64,000 nucleotides of DNA. Source: JARYGU01 sp033795365. Its GTDB lineage: Bacteria; Pseudomonadota; Alphaproteobacteria; Rhizobiales; Rhizobiaceae. Numbering within the stretch: position 1 is the first letter of the stretch; each line of letters begins with the position of its first letter. Made by a program: the position numbers and the translations under genes. Below are positions 25,327-33,829 of this stretch, piece after piece. The notes under the pieces were generated by a model. It searched no databases, was not told the origin of the DNA, and saw only the letters and a list, made by a program, of their open reading frames with translations. The stretch covers positions 62,001 through 126,000 of the forward strand of contig JARYGU010000004.1 in assembly GCA_033795365.1 (NCBI GenBank), given 5' to 3'.

Positions 25327-26844
25327 TCAGTTCTTCACCGTGTCTTCGAGGAAGAAGCGGCCGAGCGGGTTCTGGTAGAAGTTCTCGATGTTCTTGCGGG
25401 ATATGTTGATGTAGGGGCTGTAATAAAGGTCGATCCAGTGAACGTCGTCCTTGGCCGTCTTCTGGATGTCGACATACATCGCCTCCCGCTTCTTCGGATC
25501 GAGCTCCAGGCGCGCGGCGGCGACCAGATCCTTGACCTTGTCGCTCTTGTAGCGGGTCATGTAGTTCATGTTGCTGTCATGGCCGAGCACGAAGGTGGTC
25601 TTCTGGTCAGGGTCGAGAATATCGTTCGTCCAGTACATGACCGATATGTCGTAGTCGCCGGAGACAAGCATGTCCCAGCTCTGGCTCGGGTCGACCTTCT
25701 GCAGATTGACGGTGACGCCGGCTTTCTGCAGTTGCTGCTGCAGGAGTACGGCGATCTGCTCGTCGACCTCGTTGCCGGCATTCACGACATAATTAAGGGC
25801 CAGATCGGAAGCTCCGGCGTCCGCGAGCATCGCCTTCGCTTTTTCCGGATCGTACGGATATCGATAGTTGGCGTCGTAGTGGTAGAGCGAGCCCTTGGGA
25901 ATATAGGAATTCGCGACCTCGCCGATCCCGAAGGTCACCGTGTCGACGATCGCGCTCTTGTCTATCGCCATGTCGAGCGCCTGGCGCACTTCCTTCTTTG
26001 CGAGCGGGCCGTGCTCATGGTTGATCAGCAGATGGTCCTCGCGGGTCGACGTGTCGATGTGGACGTTGAGGTTGGGGTCCTTCTTCAGCTCCTCGACACG
26101 CGAGAAGGGAACGAAGATAGCGGTGTCCAGTTCTCCGGCCTGAACGTTCAGCATACGGGTATTGTCGTCCGGCACGGAGATCCATTCGATGCCGTCGAGC
26201 TTCACCCGGTCGGCCTGCCAGAAATTCGGGTTCTTCTCGAGGATGACGCGATCGCCTCGCCGCCATTCTTTGACGATGAAGGCGCCGGAGGCTGCAGTCG
26301 GCAGTTCGGCAAAGGCCTCTTCTCCGGCTTCCTCGAGTGCCTTCTTCGAAAGCACGGACACGTTGGGCAATGCCAGCGTCGACAGGAAAGGTGCCGACGG
26401 CGTTTTCAGCTTGACGACGAGCGTCCTGTCGTCGGCCGCCTCCGCCGTGTCGACGATATTGTAGCTGTCGCTCCACAGCGAGCCTTCATTGTCGCGGATG
26501 CGAAGCAGGCTGAAAGCGGCGTCTTCGGCCGTGATCGGCGAACCGTCGGAGAATTTCGCATCGCGAATCTTGAACGTGTAGGTCAGACCGTCGTCCGACA
26601 CGGTCCAGCTTTCCGCAAGGCCGGGCTCCAGCTTCGTGCCGGTCTTGTCGACACGGATCAGGACATCGAAGACGTTGGAGAAGACCCAGTTGTCGACGTT
26701 CTGCGCCGATTTGATCGGATCGAAGGTCGTCGAGTCCTCACGCCTGCCGATGGTCAGCACGCCGGCGGCTTCGGCGATACCTGCGCCGAAGCTCAACACG
26801 GCGAGCACCGTCGCCAGGCTCAAATTTATCCATTTCCTTTTCAT
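25327..26844 (-). CDS. Dipeptide/oligopeptide-type ABC substrate-binding protein
   Basis: 505 residues. Sec signal peptide (ends AEA near residue 26), then an SBP family 5 protein: KLEPGLAESWTVSDDGLTYTFKIRDAKFSDG spread over the family signature region, and VRQALDMAIDKSAIVD. Last gene of the minus-strand operon that begins with the proline-iminopeptidase-like gene at 31310. The permeases and fused ATPase are upstream. The expected ligand is a short peptide or, by analogy with PipR-type clusters, an amide-like plant compound. Located 19 bases after the ATPase gene. Family is firm, ligand inferred. Confidence 0.9.
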   Translation of the reverse strand: MKRKWINLSLATVLAVLSFGAGIAEAAGVLTIGRREDSTTFDPIKSAQNVDNWVFSNVFDVLIRVDKTGTKLEPGLAESWTVSDDGLTYTFKIRDAKFSDGSPITAEDAAFSLLRIRDNEGSLWSDSYNIVDTAEAADDRTLVVKLKTPSAPFLSTLALPNVSVLSKKALEEAGEEAFAELPTAASGAFIVKEWRRGDRVILEKNPNFWQADRVKLDGIEWISVPDDNTRMLNVQAGELDTAIFVPFSRVEELKKDPNLNVHIDTSTREDHLLINHEHGPLAKKEVRQALDMAIDKSAIVDTVTFGIGEVANSYIPKGSLYHYDANYRYPYDPEKAKAMLADAGASDLALNYVVNAGNEVDEQIAVLLQQQLQKAGVTVNLQKVDPSQSWDMLVSGDYDISVMYWTNDILDPDQKTTFVLGHDSNMNYMTRYKSDKVKDLVAAARLELDPKKREAMYVDIQKTAKDDVHWIDLYYSPYINISRKNIENFYQNPLGRFFLEDTVKN

Positions 26845-26863
26845 GTGATCGTTCCCTTCTTTG

Positions 26864-28582
26864 TTATCTCAGGCTTATCGATGGCTGGCTGGAAATTCTC
26901 TGCGCCGCTTTCGCCTCACCGCGCGGCGAAACGTCGATGCGGGGAAGAGGCTTGTCCGGATCGATGTCCGGAATGGCGCTGATCAGCGCTGCTGTGTAGG
27001 GGTGGCGCGGATTGGAAAAGACGTCCTGGCAGCGCCCTTCCTCGACGATCCTGCCACGATACATCACCACCAGGCGATCACAGAGATTGCGCACGATGGC
27101 GAGATCATGGGCGATGAACAGCAAGGTCAGGTTCATACGCGCCTTCAGGTCGCGGAAAAGGTCGATGATCTGCGCCTGGATCGTGACGTCCAGCGCGGCG
27201 ACGCACTCGTCCGCGATGATCATCTTCGGGTCGACGGCGAGCGCCCGGGCAATGCCTGCGCGCTGGCACTGGCCCCCGCTCATGCTTCGCGGCCGCCGGC
27301 CGGAGAATTCTCGATCGAGGCCGACGAGATCCAGCAATTCCGCGATGCGTGCCGGAATTTGCGCGCGAGGAACCTTTTTCTGGACGCGCAATACTTCCGC
27401 CAGCGTCTCGCCGACCGTCAGCCGCGGGTTGAGCGCGTTGTAAGGATCCTGAAAGACCATCGCGGCCTCGGTCTTCAGGAGCGCCAGCGTGCGGGCACGC
27501 TGCTGCGCGAGATCCGAGCCTTCAAAGACGACATGGCCCGCGGAGAGCGGGGTCAGTCCCAGGATGGCGCGGGCGAGCGTGCTCTTGCCGGATCCGCTTT
27601 CGCCGACGATGCCGACCGTCTCGCCCGGCATGACGTGCAGGCTGACGCCATCGACGGCCGACACGGTGCGGTTCCCGCCGAAGAGGTGGAGACCGGGTTT
27701 CGGGAACCGCACGACGAGATCGTCCACTTCGAGCAGCGGCCGCTTCGCCGCGTCCGGGCACTCGGCGCTGTTTTCTGCGGCCGCCGGCTCCTGCGACATC
27801 GACGGATGGCTTTCGAGCAGGCTGATCGTATAGGGATGCTGCGGCTCGGCAAGAACCCGGCGTTTCGGGCCGTGCTCCAGCAGTTTTCCGCCGCGCAGCA
27901 CCGCGATCTTGTCGCATGTCTGTGCGACGATGCCGAGATCATGGGTGATCAGGATGATCGACAGGCCTCGCTTGTCGCGGATATCCATCAGCAAGCGCAG
28001 AATCTGCGCCTGAATGGTGACGTCGAGCGCGGTCGTCGGTTCGTCGGCGATCAGGATCTTCGGATTGCAGGACAGAGCCACGGCGATCATCGCCCGCTGG
28101 CGCATGCCGCCGGAGAATTCGTGCGGATAGTTGTCGTACTGCCGCGCCGGCTCGGGAAAGCCGACCTGGCCGAGAATTTCGATCGCCATCGCCCGCGCGA
28201 CGTCGCGGCCCACATTTTGATGATAGCGGATGCCTTCGGCGACCTGCTCGCCGATGCTCATCACCGGGTCGAGATGGCTGGTCGGGTTTTGGAATACCAT
28301 GCCGATCTCGCCGCCGCGAACGCTGCGCATCGCGGCCTCGTCGGCATTCGCCAGGTCGCGTCCGGAGAGCAAGACCGCGCCGCCGGTGATCGAAATCGAG
28401 GAGGAGGGCAACAGGCGAACGATCGCCCGGCAAATCATGCTCTTGCCGGAGCCGCTCTCGCCAACCAGCCCGAGTATCTCGCCCTTTGCCAGATCGAAGG
28501 AGACCGCATCGATCAGCGTCCGCTCTTCATGATCGAGCGCTGCCTTGACCGTCAGGCCGCGTATGGAGAGGACGGTGCTCAT
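26864..28582 (-). CDS. Fused double ABC ATPase (DppD-DppF type)
   Basis: 572 residues combining the two ATPases that most Dpp/Opp systems encode separately. Each half has a Walker A (GESGSGKSM near 40, GESGSGKST near 330), a signature (FSGGMRQRAMIAVAL; MSGGQCQRAGIARAL) and a Walker B (ILIADEPTTALD; MIIADECVAALD). Both sites look competent, although the second Walker B has Cys after the Glu. Each half ends with the HPYT motif of peptide-transporter ATPases. Start at 28582 in an ATGA overlap with the permease stop. Provides energy for the permeases at 28579 and 29427. Confidence 0.93.
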   Translation of the reverse strand: MSTVLSIRGLTVKAALDHEERTLIDAVSFDLAKGEILGLVGESGSGKSMICRAIVRLLPSSSISITGGAVLLSGRDLANADEAAMRSVRGGEIGMVFQNPTSHLDPVMSIGEQVAEGIRYHQNVGRDVARAMAIEILGQVGFPEPARQYDNYPHEFSGGMRQRAMIAVALSCNPKILIADEPTTALDVTIQAQILRLLMDIRDKRGLSIILITHDLGIVAQTCDKIAVLRGGKLLEHGPKRRVLAEPQHPYTISLLESHPSMSQEPAAAENSAECPDAAKRPLLEVDDLVVRFPKPGLHLFGGNRTVSAVDGVSLHVMPGETVGIVGESGSGKSTLARAILGLTPLSAGHVVFEGSDLAQQRARTLALLKTEAAMVFQDPYNALNPRLTVGETLAEVLRVQKKVPRAQIPARIAELLDLVGLDREFSGRRPRSMSGGQCQRAGIARALAVDPKMIIADECVAALDVTIQAQIIDLFRDLKARMNLTLLFIAHDLAIVRNLCDRLVVMYRGRIVEEGRCQDVFSNPRHPYTAALISAIPDIDPDKPLPRIDVSPRGEAKAAQRISSQPSISLR

Positions 28583-29430
28583 TCGCGCACCCCCAGGAGC
28601 TCGCCGAGGCCGTCGCCGAGAAGGCTGAAGCCGAAGGCAAGCGTCACGATCGACAGTCCCGGAAACAGGGTGATCCACCAGGCCGTCGTGACGAAACTCT
28701 GGCCCTCGGCGACCATGACGCCCCATTCGGCTACCGGCGGCTGCACGCCGAGGCCGAGATAGCTTATCGCCGCGCCGTTGAGGAGCACCAGCACCGCGTC
28801 CGACATGGAGAACACGATCGAGCCGGCGACTGCATTCGGCAGCAGGTGGCGGAACATGATCCGCGCATTGCCGAAGCCGAGACTGACGGCGGCGACCGCA
28901 TAGTCGCTGTTCTTCAGAACCAGCATCTGCGCCCGGATGAGCCGTGCATAGGACACCCAGCCGACCAGTGCCATGGCGATATAGAAGCTCGTCAGCCCCG
29001 GCCCGAGGATGGCAATGACGGACAGCATCAGCACCAGGAAGGGAAAGGCGAGGATGATGTCCACGAGCCGCATGAAGATCGCATCGACGACGCCGCCGAA
29101 GAACCCCGCGATCGTGCCGACTGCGGTGCCGATCAGGAAGGGAAAAAGCACGCCGATCACGGCGATCTGGAGGTCGACGCGTGTCCCCCAGACCACCCGC
29201 GAGAAGATGTCGCGGCCGAAGTTGTCGGTCCCGAAGGGATGCGCGAGCGATGGCGGCGCCAATCGCACATCGGCATTCTGCAGGATCGGATCGTATGGCG
29301 CGATCATCGGCGCCGCCAGGGCGGCGAGCAGGAACAGGCCGAGGATGCCGGCGCCGATTGCCAGCGTGAGATGGCGGCCGAGCCAGCGGCTCCAGTTGAT
29401 GTTCATGCGGACGGCGAGGGCGGCGCTCAT
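28579..29430 (-). CDS. Peptide ABC permease, DppC-like
   Basis: 283 residues, six predicted transmembrane segments, with the DppC/OppC N-terminal extension and motif GTDNFGRDIFSRVVWGTRVD. EAA-type loop AVAAVSLGFGNARIMFRHLLPN. Overlaps both neighbours by four bases (ATGA). Forms the channel with the DppB-like protein encoded just upstream. Confidence 0.92.
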   Translation of the reverse strand: MSAALAVRMNINWSRWLGRHLTLAIGAGILGLFLLAALAAPMIAPYDPILQNADVRLAPPSLAHPFGTDNFGRDIFSRVVWGTRVDLQIAVIGVLFPFLIGTAVGTIAGFFGGVVDAIFMRLVDIILAFPFLVLMLSVIAILGPGLTSFYIAMALVGWVSYARLIRAQMLVLKNSDYAVAAVSLGFGNARIMFRHLLPNAVAGSIVFSMSDAVLVLLNGAAISYLGLGVQPPVAEWGVMVAEGQSFVTTAWWITLFPGLSIVTLAFGFSLLGDGLGELLGVRE

Positions 29431-30365
29431 AGCTTGACCCGCGGATCGAGGCTGACGGTGACGACATCGGCGAGAAAGTTCACGAGGACAGTCGCACAGG
29501 CGAACACCATGGCGACGCCTTGCACCACCATGTAATCGCGCGAGAAGATGGCGCGAACCAACAACTGCCCCATGCCGGGTATGGCAAAGACGGTTTCGAC
29601 GACCACCGTGCCGCCGATCAGCCAGCCGATATTGACGGCGAGCAGATTGACGGTCGGCACCAGCGAATTCGGAAGCACATGCCGCCAGAAGACGATGCTT
29701 TCCGGCATGCCGCGCGCCCGGGCAGCGGTGGCGAGATCGGATTGCAGCTCGACGATCATGGCTGCGCGCAGGCTGCGCGTCAGAACGGCCGACAGCGATA
29801 GCGCGATCGTCAGGCTGGGAAGGATAAGATGGCCGATCTTGTCCAGGAGGGTGTCGCCGTATCCCGAGACCGGGAAGATGGCGAGCTTGACGCTGAACAG
29901 GATTATCAGCATCAGCGCCAGCCAGAAAGGCGGAAAACCTATGCCCGCAGTCGAAACGAGGCGCACGGCATGGTCGGCGAAGCGCCCCTTCCTGCGCGCT
30001 GCTATTGCCGCCATCGGGACGGCGATCAGGATCGACAGGATCACGCTGACGAGGACCAGGGTGAGCGTCGGCTCGATCCGGGTGGCGATCAGTTTCAGGA
30101 CGTCGATCTTGAAGAGAATGGACTTGCCCATCTCGCCGCGGCCGAGATTTTCGAGAAAGTAGAAATATTGCACCCAGATAGGCTCGTCGAGGCCGTATTG
30201 CTCACGGACGCGGGCAAGCGCGGTGGGGGTTGCACGCGTACCAAGCAGGACGCGGGCCGGATCGCCGGGGATCAGACGAACGAGAACGAAGGTGATGACG
30301 CTGATGCCGAAGAGTACCGGAAGAAACTGCAGCGGTCGATACAGAACGAATTTATAGCGGTGCAC
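29427..30365 (-). CDS. Peptide ABC permease, DppB-like
   Basis: 312 residues, six predicted transmembrane segments, with N-terminal VLFGISVITFVLVRLIPGDP and EAA-type loop SDLATAARARGMPESIVFWRH, both typical of DppB/OppB. The start codon is GTG at 30365 with GGAGG nine bases upstream. It lies 51 bases after the iminopeptidase-like gene on the same strand, so probably in the same operon. Confidence 0.92.
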   Translation of the reverse strand: MHRYKFVLYRPLQFLPVLFGISVITFVLVRLIPGDPARVLLGTRATPTALARVREQYGLDEPIWVQYFYFLENLGRGEMGKSILFKIDVLKLIATRIEPTLTLVLVSVILSILIAVPMAAIAARRKGRFADHAVRLVSTAGIGFPPFWLALMLIILFSVKLAIFPVSGYGDTLLDKIGHLILPSLTIALSLSAVLTRSLRAAMIVELQSDLATAARARGMPESIVFWRHVLPNSLVPTVNLLAVNIGWLIGGTVVVETVFAIPGMGQLLVRAIFSRDYMVVQGVAMVFACATVLVNFLADVVTVSLDPRVKL

Positions 30366-30416
30366 GGTTATGCGCCTCCATCTTTCGCCGGCACGTCACC
30401 GAATTTCCGCTGCCGA

Positions 30417-31310
30417 TCATCCGCCTGTCCTGTGCCGCGAAAGAAAATCAAGAAGAGCGGGATAATAGGCCTCCGGCTGCTCGTAGAACGGCATATGGCT
30501 GGCGTTGTCGAAGACTTTCAGCTCGGCGTCGGGCAGGTTGAGCTTCATGCGCATCGAGCAGGCCGGGGTCAGTTCGTCGTGAGCGCCGCAGGTGATCAGC
30601 ACGGGCATGGTGATCCTCGCCAGATCCGGTATCCGGTTCCAGTCCTTGAGGTTGCCGATATAGAGGAATTCGTTCGGCCCCTGCATCGTGCCGTAGGGAC
30701 CCATGTTCCAGTCGTCCAGCGAACGCCTCACCGGCGCCGGCCACTCAGGGAGCCTGCAGACGTGACGATAGTTGAGCAGGGTGATCGCCGCCAGATATTC
30801 CGGATGGTCGATCGTGCCGCGTGCTTCGTGCTTCTGCATCATGGCGACCGTCTCGGCGCCGAGCGCCGCCCGCAGCCGCTCCAGTTCCAGGATCAGATGC
30901 GGCATATCGGCGACGGTGTCCTCCAGGATCAGCGTCTTCAGGTTTTCCGGATAGGTCAGCGCATATTCGATCGCCAGCCAGCCGCCCCAGGAGTGGCCGA
31001 GCATGTGCACCTTGCCGAGGCCGAGCGCCTTGCGCACGGTTTCCGTCTCCTCGACATACCGGCCAATGGTCCAAAGTGCGGTGTCGGTCGGGCGATCGGA
31101 CGCGCCGGTGCCGAGCTGATCGAAGGCGACGACACGGTATCCCTGATCGACGAGACAGGAATGCGCCTCGCGCAGGTAGTCGCAGGGCAGGCCCGGGCCG
31201 CCGTTCAGGCAGAAGACGGTATCGGGCCCGTCTCCGAAGGAGTAGGCGACGACCCGAAAGCCGTCTACATCGACCTCAACGCGCTGGTCGGGTTTCAACT
31301 CGCGCCACAT
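30417..31310 (-). CDS. Proline-iminopeptidase-like alpha/beta hydrolase 1
   Basis: 297 residues. Alpha/beta hydrolase with oxyanion-loop motif NGGPG (36-40; HGGPG is usual), nucleophile Ser107 in GHSWGG, and a C-terminal His in NASHMPF. Members (peptidase S33) remove N-terminal proline from peptides or hydrolyse amides. The frame runs on to 31481, but the ATG at 31310 has GGAGAA at ideal spacing and starts just before the conserved domain. First gene of the peptide-transport operon and divergent from the LuxR solo at 31444. This gene order is typical of the OryR/PsoR/PipR family loci, so its transcription is probably controlled by that LuxR protein. Confidence 0.88.
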   Translation of the reverse strand: MWRELKPDQRVEVDVDGFRVVAYSFGDGPDTVFCLNGGPGLPCDYLREAHSCLVDQGYRVVAFDQLGTGASDRPTDTALWTIGRYVEETETVRKALGLGKVHMLGHSWGGWLAIEYALTYPENLKTLILEDTVADMPHLILELERLRAALGAETVAMMQKHEARGTIDHPEYLAAITLLNYRHVCRLPEWPAPVRRSLDDWNMGPYGTMQGPNEFLYIGNLKDWNRIPDLARITMPVLITCGAHDELTPACSMRMKLNLPDAELKVFDNASHMPFYEQPEAYYPALLDFLSRHRTGG

Positions 31311-31336
31311 GCATTTCTCCAGCACGAACCTCAAGT

Positions 31337-31353
31337 TGCTCATCTTTTGAGCA
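31337..31353. promoter_or_regulatory. Palindrome in the pip/luxR divergent promoter
   Basis: TGCTCA-TCTTT-TGAGCA, a perfect 6-base dyad with a 5-base spacer. It lies 27 bases upstream of the iminopeptidase start and 90 bases upstream of the LuxR start. A candidate operator; it does not match a textbook 20-base lux box. Confidence 0.35.
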
Positions 31354-31443
31354 TGACCAATTTTTAGCGGAATATCGGCTCCACACCAGCTATAAGAAGT
31401 GATAGGTTCGCCCTGAAAACGTCGGCGTTCCAGCGGGGCACGC

Positions 31444-32226
31444 ATGCTTGGTGGTATCGGTTCAATCAGATCGCGGTTCACGGTCGAGCAAACGCTGGAC
31501 GGCCGTATCGACCGGGCCTTCGATGCCGTGAAGGATTTCGGTTTCGACGCGCTGATCTACGATTACACGCCGGTTCCCTATGATCTCACCGGCGAATTGA
31601 TCATTCCGTCGCTGCTGAAGCTGCGCAATATTTCCGATGACATGTACGAATACTGGTGTGACCGGGAATATTTCCGTATCGATCCGGTGCAGCAGATGGC
31701 GCTGAGAACGACGACGCCGTTCTTCTGGAACTACGACGCGCGCGCCGGGACCGCCATCAACCGCTTTCTCGACGAGAAGAGCGCGCCTGTCTCGCGTTAC
31801 CTGCGAGAACGCGACATGTCCTGCGGGGTGACGGTGCCGGTGCATCTGCCGCGCGGCGATTATGCCACGGTCACCGGCGTGCGTTTCGGCAGCGGGCGTG
31901 ATTTCCAGCGCGAGGCCGAGCGATACATGGCCGATTTCGGCCTCGTCGCCCATATTTTCCACGAATGTGCCTTCGCGGTCTTCGATGCCTCGGCGAAGAC
32001 CGCCGGCCGCATCCGTCTCTCGCAACGCGAGCGCGAATGCCTGCGATATTCGGCGGAAGGGCTTTCCGCCAAGGAGATCTCGCGCGTCATCGATCGTTCC
32101 GTGCCGACCGTGGTGATGCACCTTAACAGCGCCGCCAAGAAGCTCGGCGCCAGGAACCGCACCCAGGCGGTCGTTCGCGCCACCCATTACCGGCTGCTCG
32201 ACGACGCGCCATCCTATTATTTGTGA
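31444..32226 (+). CDS. LuxR-family solo regulator of the plant-associated OryR/NesR type
   Basis: 260 residues: N-terminal autoinducer-binding domain (about 15-180) and C-terminal LuxR helix-turn-helix (LSQRERECLRYSAEGLSAKE, then MHLNSAAKKLGARNRTQAV). Aligned to TraR, the ligand-pocket residues are Met67 (TraR Trp57), Trp71 (Tyr61), Asp80 (Asp70), Pro81 (Pro71) and Trp95 (Trp85), a constant offset of ten. Met at 57 and Trp at 61 are the two substitutions that define plant-associated LuxR solos, which respond to plant compounds rather than acyl-homoserine lactones. No luxI is nearby. Flanked on both sides by proline-iminopeptidase-like genes, as in XccR, OryR and NesR loci. Confidence 0.92.
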   Translation: MLGGIGSIRSRFTVEQTLDGRIDRAFDAVKDFGFDALIYDYTPVPYDLTGELIIPSLLKLRNISDDMYEYWCDREYFRIDPVQQMALRTTTPFFWNYDARAGTAINRFLDEKSAPVSRYLRERDMSCGVTVPVHLPRGDYATVTGVRFGSGRDFQREAERYMADFGLVAHIFHECAFAVFDASAKTAGRIRLSQRERECLRYSAEGLSAKEISRVIDRSVPTVVMHLNSAAKKLGARNRTQAVVRATHYRLLDDAPSYYL

Positions 32227-32234
32227 TAGCTGCC

Positions 32235-32251
32235 GCCGGGCACGGCCCGGC
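32235..32251. repeat. GC hairpin between luxR and the second iminopeptidase-like gene
   Basis: GCCGGGC-ACG-GCCCGGC, a perfect 7-base stem with a 3-base loop, nine bases after the luxR stop. It has no U tract; probably an mRNA processing or partial termination structure. Confidence 0.4.
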
Positions 32252-32291
32252 TCTATGCTCCCGCCATCTCGCAATGACGATGGAGGCAGGC

Positions 32292-33200
32292 ATGGAGAAA
32301 GCGGCGGTACAGGAAGGTTACGTCCCATTTGGCGGATACCGCACGTGGTATCGCGTCACCGGCTCGCTCGGCTCATCGCGCCTGCCGCTCGTGGTCGCTC
32401 ATGGCGGGCCGGGTTGCACCCATGATTACGTCGACTCCTTCAAGGACATAGCGGCGCTCGACGGGCGGGCGGTCATTCATTACGACCAGCTCGGCAACGG
32501 CAACTCCACCCGGCTTCCCGAAAAAGGCCCGGAGTTCTGGACCGTTTCGCTGTTCCTGGAGGAATTGGACGCCTTGCTGGCGCATCTCGGCATCGGCGAT
32601 CGCTATGCCTATCTCGGCCAATCCTGGGGCGGCATGCTGGGCGCCGAACATGCGGTGCGCCGTCCGCGAGGGCTGAAAGCCCTGGTGATCGCCAACTCGC
32701 CCGCCAACATGCACACCTGGGTGTCGGAAGCCAATCGCCTGCGTCGCGATCTGCCTGCCGAGGTGCAGGCAATGCTGCTGAAGCATGAGGAGGCCGGTAC
32801 CATAACGGACCCGGGATACATCGCCGCCTCCCGCGTCTTCTACGACCGGCATGTCTGCCGCGTTACGCCCTGGCCGCCTGAGGTTGCCCGCACCTTCGCG
32901 ATCATGGACGAAGACAATACCGTCTATCGCAACATGAACGGGCCGACGGAATTCCATGTCATCGGCACGATGAAGGACTGGACGATCGAGGATCGGCTGG
33001 CGGACATCACCGCGCCCACGCTCCTCATATCCGGACGCCACGACGAAGCGACGCCCGAGGTCGTCCGCCCCTATGTCGAACGCGTGCCGGGATGCCGATG
33101 GGTGGTGTTCGAACAATCGAGCCATATGCCGCATGTGGAGGAAAGGGAAAGCTGCCTTGCCACCGTTTCCGGCTTCCTCAGGGAACACGACGGAGCCTGA
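32292..33200 (+). CDS. Proline-iminopeptidase-like alpha/beta hydrolase 2
   Basis: 302 residues of peptidase family S33: canonical HGGPG (37-41), nucleophile Ser111 in GQSWGG, acid region SGRHDEATP, and His in QSSHMPHVEE. Close in length and motif order to the divergent hydrolase at 30417, but with the standard HGGPG oxyanion loop. GGAGG five bases before the ATG at 32292 fixes the start; an in-frame ATG at 32274 lacks one. It follows luxR by 65 bases on the same strand and may be co-transcribed. Together with the other pip gene and the peptide transporter it forms a peptide or amide uptake and cleavage module. Confidence 0.9.
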   Translation: MEKAAVQEGYVPFGGYRTWYRVTGSLGSSRLPLVVAHGGPGCTHDYVDSFKDIAALDGRAVIHYDQLGNGNSTRLPEKGPEFWTVSLFLEELDALLAHLGIGDRYAYLGQSWGGMLGAEHAVRRPRGLKALVIANSPANMHTWVSEANRLRRDLPAEVQAMLLKHEEAGTITDPGYIAASRVFYDRHVCRVTPWPPEVARTFAIMDEDNTVYRNMNGPTEFHVIGTMKDWTIEDRLADITAPTLLISGRHDEATPEVVRPYVERVPGCRWVVFEQSSHMPHVEERESCLATVSGFLREHDGA

Positions 33201-33298
33201 TCGGCTGTCCACGCTATAGAATCGGAGAATACGGCGTGCCTTGTTTCATGGGCTGACGCCCGGCTGAAGGAGCCCCCGCAAGAAAATTTCGGTATACA

Positions 33299-33325
33299 TG
33301 TCACATTGGCGGATACTGTCTCGTC
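33299..33325 (+). promoter_or_regulatory. ECF41-type promoter
   Basis: TGTCACA (33299-33305), a 16-base spacer, then CGTC (33322-33325). This matches the -35/-10 consensus I recall for ECF41 sigma factors and lies just upstream of the AhpD-like gene, so the sigma factor should autoregulate the operon. Confidence 0.75.
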
Positions 33326-33358
33326 ATGGTGTCGGAACCAACAAAAGGAGACGGAACC

Positions 33359-33829
33359 ATGACTGCCAAGCTTGATCCCTTCGCCGCGGCCCCCTCGCTC
33401 ATGAAGAGCTGGACAAGCACATCGATCGCCGTTGCATCGAGCCTTGAGCCGACCCTCATCGAGCTCGTGAAGATTCGAGCATCCCAGATCAACGCCTGTG
33501 CCAACTGCATCAACATGCATACGGCGGAAGCGCGTGAGAAGGGCGAGATCGAGCAGCGGATCTACCTGCTGTCGGCTTGGCGCGAAGCGCCTTGCTATTC
33601 CGATCGCGAACGCGCCGCGCTAGGCTGGACCGAGGCTCTGACGCGGCTGTCCGAAGGACATGCGCATGAAAGCGCCTATGAAGCGCTGGATGCGCAGTTC
33701 ACGAAGGAGGAACAGGTGAAGCTCACGCTGATGATCAATGTCATCAACGGATGGAACCGCATCGCGGTCGGCTTCGGTTTGTGGCTCGATCCGGCAGCCG
33801 CAAAGAGCGCCGCCAAGGCGGTCGCCTGA
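33359..33829 (+). CDS. Carboxymuconolactone decarboxylase/AhpD-like protein
   Basis: 156-residue all-helical protein with the AhpD-type redox motif Cys47-Ala-Asn-Cys50 followed by His54 (CANCINMH). Members reduce peroxides or act as alkylhydroperoxidases; the true decarboxylases lack the CxxC. The ATG at 33359 follows AAAGGAGACGG; the frame is open to 33326 but that overlaps the promoter. The stop overlaps the sigma-factor start (TGATG). This gene is the usual partner of ECF41 sigma factors and is the probable regulon target. The signal and the substrate are unknown. Confidence 0.9.
   Translation: MTAKLDPFAAAPSLMKSWTSTSIAVASSLEPTLIELVKIRASQINACANCINMHTAEAREKGEIEQRIYLLSAWREAPCYSDRERAALGWTEALTRLSEGHAHESAYEALDAQFTKEEQVKLTLMINVINGWNRIAVGFGLWLDPAAAKSAAKAVA

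Noticed and set aside
31444..32226. LuxR protein as a normal acyl-homoserine-lactone receptor
   Set aside because: The TraR Trp57 and Tyr61 positions are Met and Trp, and there is no luxI-type gene in the window.
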